Below, in pieces: positions 61,039 through 64,000 of a stretch of DNA of 64,000 nucleotides (its first letter is position 1; every line of letters begins with the position of its first letter). The translations under genes and the position numbers were made by a program. Below the pieces are notes generated by a model. The model searched no databases. It saw only the letters and a list, made by a program, of their open reading frames with translations, and was not told the origin of the DNA. Location: the NCBI RefSeq assembly GCF_027596085.1, contig NC_072453.1, positions 4,690,448 through 4,754,447 on the forward strand. Direction: 5' to 3'. Source of the stretch: Anoplopoma fimbria. Lineage: Eukaryota > Chordata > Actinopteri > Perciformes > Anoplopomatidae.

Positions 61039-61297
61039 TAAGCATCAACTTAGCATTAAAGTAAACTCGTTTTTTTTTTTTTTTTTTTAAACTTAGGCCT
61101 ACTGTTTACTAAAATGCTGACTCAAATGCTAACTAAAAAGACTTAATAACCATGCAACATTCATAGCCTAGCCTTTATTATAGTAAACCTTATCACTTAC
61201 CAGTATGGAACGAGTCCTGCATCATGGCAATAACTTCACTAGCTTGGTAGACTTTCTTTTTTTTGGAAGTGGCCGCCATCTTGAAACGCTCATAAAA

Positions 61298-61332
61298 TTG
61301 CCTAAGTCACTCTTGTCTAGTGACTTAGGCAA
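61298..61332. repeat. Subterminal palindrome of the DNA transposon
   Basis: TTGCCTAAGTCAC and its exact complement are separated by 9 bases. The arm contains the GACTTAGGC motif that recurs through both subterminal regions. Confidence 0.8.
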
Positions 61333-61518
61333 AATAAATTGGCCTAATTCACACTCTTGACATAGGCCATTACACTAAACGGGTAGGATCACATGATCTG
61401 TTCAACTGAGGATGTTGGGGATTTTACCAGAGGTGGCTAGCATCACAAAGAGCTGATTTAGGCAAGAAAATCATTTTGGCAAAAAGGTGACTTAGGCCAT
61501 TACTTTAAGAGGGTGACG

Positions 61519-62057
61519 ATACCAAAGTAAAGTATTATTGAAGTATTTTAATACACAGCAATAATATGTTTAATTGATTTGTCATGATCCATCAAAGTGC
61601 TGCATGTTAACTGATTCAACTATGTGCAGGAACTGAAACATGTTTGTCTTTTGGAGGACCAAAAAAAAAGAAAGAAAATGTTGAGAAAAATGAATAGAGA
61701 TGAGTACCGACACCCGGTATTAAACATGATGCGATGCTAATTATATAACTTTTATCCTTACTTTTTAAACATTTTGGTGTAACTTATTAACACACTGCAC
61801 CGTGCATCTCCTTTGCTCTCTGTGTCGGGCCGAGCTTCTCCAACTACACACACAAACTCATAAAAGCACATACTGAGCGAAGCAGAGAGGCCGCGGTAGA
61901 GACAGTGAAGTGATTCAGGTGAGATGACGATAACTACGACAATTATGCTAGTTACTGTTACAGTGCAATAAAACCTTGGCCAGTTAAAAGCCAATACACC
62001 TGTCAAACAAATATAAACATGTACATTCAGAAAAGCGCTTTTTCAATCTTCTCTGTC
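61519..62057 (+). repeat. Repeat B, copy 2, right part
   Basis: Continues repeat B after the transposon, starting with the duplicated ATAC and matching about 48030-48561 almost exactly. Confidence 0.92.
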
Positions 62058-62381
62058 ATGACCATGGCCATGTCTCTGTTTATTCCTTGTGTCTCCTGTG
62101 CTCCCTTGTTTGGTTATCTCTGTGTGTGTGTCTGTGAGGTGGGTGTGTCACCCCTCCCACTCTCTCACCACACTCTTCCCTCACTCACCTGATCACCTCA
62201 TCAGCACAAGCATACTCACCTGCTCCAAGCCACACATCTGCCTTCTATCTACTCATCAACTCTGCAGTATTTAAACACCAGTCTCACACACACTCACTGC
62301 CAGATCGTTCTCCGTATTTTGCCAGACCTTCCAGCGTTATTCCCCGGACTGATTTCCCGTTGCCGACCCTGCCTGCCTGGT
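62055..62381 (+). repeat. LTR-like fragment, 5' part
   Basis: Begins TGTCATGACCATGGCC, a typical LTR start. From about 62190 it matches the fragment at 45300-45805. It is cut off at GCCTGCCTG where LINE sequence begins. Confidence 0.55.
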
Positions 62382-64000
62382 GACTCACGGCTCTCTTTTG
62401 TGATGTTTAATAACCTGTGATATAGGTCTGTAGAGCTGTCCTCTTTAAAGTGCCCCTTTAAAATAGCTTTGTCAATTATGAATATATTGAACCATGCGGT
62501 GTTTTGTTCGTTAAATAAGTGTTTGTCCGAAAGTTTTCCGTGTTCGTCTCGTATGTCTATATTGGAGTATTACAAATACAGTCGACAGGCTCTGCTAGAC
62601 ATCTGCAAGAGCAAGATCCACAAAGTTGTGGACATTACTGCAGTGGCACTAAGGGAGCTCGGAATACTCCGCCGGACTGAGACTACACCGGACTCGACTG
62701 CTACCCCTCCCCCGGAAAGGAAGCCTCGGAAGCGGTGTGCGAGGAAGCAGAAGAGGGGCAAGCGCGGAGGTATCCGGGCTAGACTAGCGGCTAGCCCAAC
62801 TCGCCCAGCCATACCATCCATCATCCTAGCAAATGTACGCTCCTTGGACAATAAAATGGATCATATCAGACTGCTGCGGTCAACGAATCGGACAGTGAGT
62901 AACTGCTGTATGCTTGTTTTCACTGAAACATGGCTCAATGACAACATCCCCGACTCCGCTGTACAACTGGAACAGCTGACATGCTATAGAGCTGACAGAG
63001 CCCTCGTACACGGAGGCAAGACCCGCGGGGCGGGGTCTGTGTTTACATCCGTGATGCGTGGTGCCGTGATGCAGTAGTGGTATGTAAACACTGTTCACCA
63101 CTGGCGGAGGTTATGATCATTAAGTGCCGTCCTTATTACCTACCGAGGGAGTTTACTGCGATTCTGCTGGTTGCGGTATACATCCCCCAACCTCCAACAC
63201 CAGTGACAGGTACGCGGCACTTTGTGAATTATATCAAGCCATCAGTGAACAACAGACAGCACACCCAGATGGATTCACCATTCTCGCTGGAGATTTTAAC
63301 CATGCAAATCCAAAAACTGTCCTTCCAAAACTCTACCAGCATGTCAATTTCCCTACAAGAGGAGGAAACACTTTGGACCAAGTTTTCACTTCACACAAGG
63401 GAGCATACAAGGCCTCCCCTCTCCCCCACATCGGACTCTCTGATCACATCACTGTGATGCTAATCCCAGCATACAGACCGAGAGTAAAAATCACTAAGCC
63501 GGTCCGGAAACAGGTACGTGTGTGGCCAGAGGGGGCCACCTCTGCTCTTCAGGACTGTTTTGCAACAACAGACTGGGAAATGTTTAAACAAGCAGCCACA
63601 TACAACAGCCACACTGACATTAATGAATACACAGACACTGTTACCGCTTACATCAGTAAGTGCATTGATGATGTGACCTACACAAAGACCATCGTCACTC
63701 GGGCTAACCAGAAGCCATGGCTGACAGGGGATGTCCATCGGCTGCTGAGGGCCAGAGACAACGCCTTCAAAGCTGGGGAGGAAACTGGCCTGAGAACAGC
63801 AAGAGCCAACCTGTCCCGTGGCATCAGGAAAGCAAAACAGGACTATACAAAGAAGTTAACCTGCCACTTTAAAGACAGCAGAGACACGCGGAACCTGTGG
63901 AAGGGCATTCGGACCATCACGGACTACAAGCCCGCGCCACAGATCTGCGATGACAACATCTCTCTGCTCAACAACCTCAACAGCTTCTTTGCACGGTTCG
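62382..64000 (+). mobile_element. LINE (L2/CR1-like), endonuclease part, runs off window
   Basis: The open segment 62469-63077 has a basic N-terminal region and the start of an APE-type endonuclease (ILANVRSLDNKMDHI, then FTETWLNDNIPDSAV). Frame shifts near 63.03 and 63.19 kb follow. From about 63190 one frame is open to the window end and contains AGDFNHANPK and HIGLSDHITVML, the remaining catalytic motifs. It then runs through the linker that precedes reverse transcriptase in this family (KPWLTGDVHRLL, GIRTITDYKP). RT itself lies beyond 64000. I infer the L2/CR1 group from the sequence style; the clade is not proven. Confidence 0.85.

Larger units (their letters stand above)
50329..61279 (-). 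pseudogene. Transposase-like gene, split by two insertions
   Basis: Exon 1 (61201-61279) starts ATGGCGGCC and ends at a perfect donor, G|GTAAGTG. Exon 2 starts at 53220 after a TTTGGTAG acceptor, in matching phase (encoding GDELDSSDTDQ). Exon 2 is broken at 53052-53059 by the hAT insertion and resumes at 51301 in the same frame once one TSD copy is discounted (ending TRPH before, LEEDSSADDD after). It then runs to a TAA at 50329. Together about 405 codons: an acidic N-terminus, a basic linker, CNSKFCQKIPTRGC and CKVCKSLFC Cys pairs, then a block with SHYCRSTATYKNKRFLHPG and RKDQCDVCVSFKHGN. No DDE core follows; only about 425 bp remain to the terminus. A GTAAGG near 50385 could have been a donor to a lost exon. 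The family is not assigned. Confidence 0.75.
49904..61518 (-). mobile_element. DNA transposon with 31-bp TIRs, carrying nested insertions
   Basis: Both ends carry an identical 31-bp inverted repeat starting CGTCACCCTCTTAAAGTAAT (49904-49934 and complement 61488-61518). It is flanked by the 4-bp direct repeat ATAC (49900-49903 and 61519-61522). Repeat B1 shows the empty site TATATACCAAAG. Removing the hAT and Ty3 insertions with their duplications leaves about 2.17 kb. The motif GACTTAGGC recurs many times within 450 bp of each end, probably as transposase binding sites. The coding part is a two-exon transposase-like gene that lacks a visible DDE catalytic core, so the copy is probably an internally deleted, non-autonomous derivative. 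A 4-bp duplication would fit the Sola superfamily, but I cannot assign it. Confidence 0.88.

Noticed and set aside
49904..61518. Interpretation of the whole 11.6 kb as one large autonomous element
   Set aside because: Separate target duplications and terminal repeats show that it is a 2.2 kb element carrying two later insertions.

Overview
The window looks like nuclear DNA from a bony fish (teleost). Genes have vertebrate-type exons with GT-AG introns, intergenic DNA is AT-rich with many CA/GT and AAT microsatellites, and the mobile elements are fish-like: a V-SINE-type SINE, an APE-endonuclease LINE, BEL/Pao and Ty3 LTR elements, hAT DNA elements and MITEs. Four host genes can be read almost completely by assembling exons: msrb1 (minus, 11135-13068, a selenoprotein with in-frame TGA and a 3' SECIS), neurl2 (minus, 14288-16140), tex2 (plus, 22779-32313, 11 coding exons) and noxo1 (minus, 42427-44916, 7 coding exons, apparent frameshift in the last). 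A decayed HIPK-like kinase pseudogene lies at about 17.6-18.1 kb. I see no other convincing host gene; one possible terminal exon at 5120-5306 is listed at low confidence.

Layout: 1-11 kb is gene-poor DNA with old MITE/SINE/LINE fragments. 11-16.1 kb holds msrb1 and neurl2, both on the minus strand; the neurl2 intron contains a roughly 0.7 kb minisatellite. 16.1-22.7 kb is intergenic with microsatellites and the kinase pseudogene. 22.7-32.5 kb is tex2. 32.5-37 kb is empty of genes. 37-42.2 kb is a repeat (here called C) split by a 5'-truncated BEL/Pao element. 42.4-44.9 kb is noxo1. From 45.3 kb to the end almost everything is mobile or repeated DNA.

The most structured part is 47.3-62.1 kb. 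Two 1.23 kb direct repeats (B1, B2) flank a second, uninterrupted copy of C. B2 is split by a DNA transposon with 31-bp identical terminal inverted repeats and a 4-bp target duplication (49904-61518). That transposon carries a two-exon transposase-like gene on the minus strand. An hAT element with an 8-bp target duplication sits inside its exon 2, and a 7.7 kb Ty3-type element with nearly identical LTRs sits inside its intron 1. Because B1 and the second C copy are unoccupied, the window contains its own empty-site controls for the insertions into B2 and into the first C copy, so the order of events can be read directly.

The four host genes do not form a pathway. Msrb1 repairs oxidised methionine and Noxo1 organises a superoxide-producing NADPH oxidase, so both touch redox biology; neurl2 is a ubiquitin-ligase adaptor and tex2 a lipid-transfer protein at ER contact sites. 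From general knowledge, MSRB1 and NOXO1 are close neighbours on human 16p13.3, so their co-occurrence here fits old linkage.
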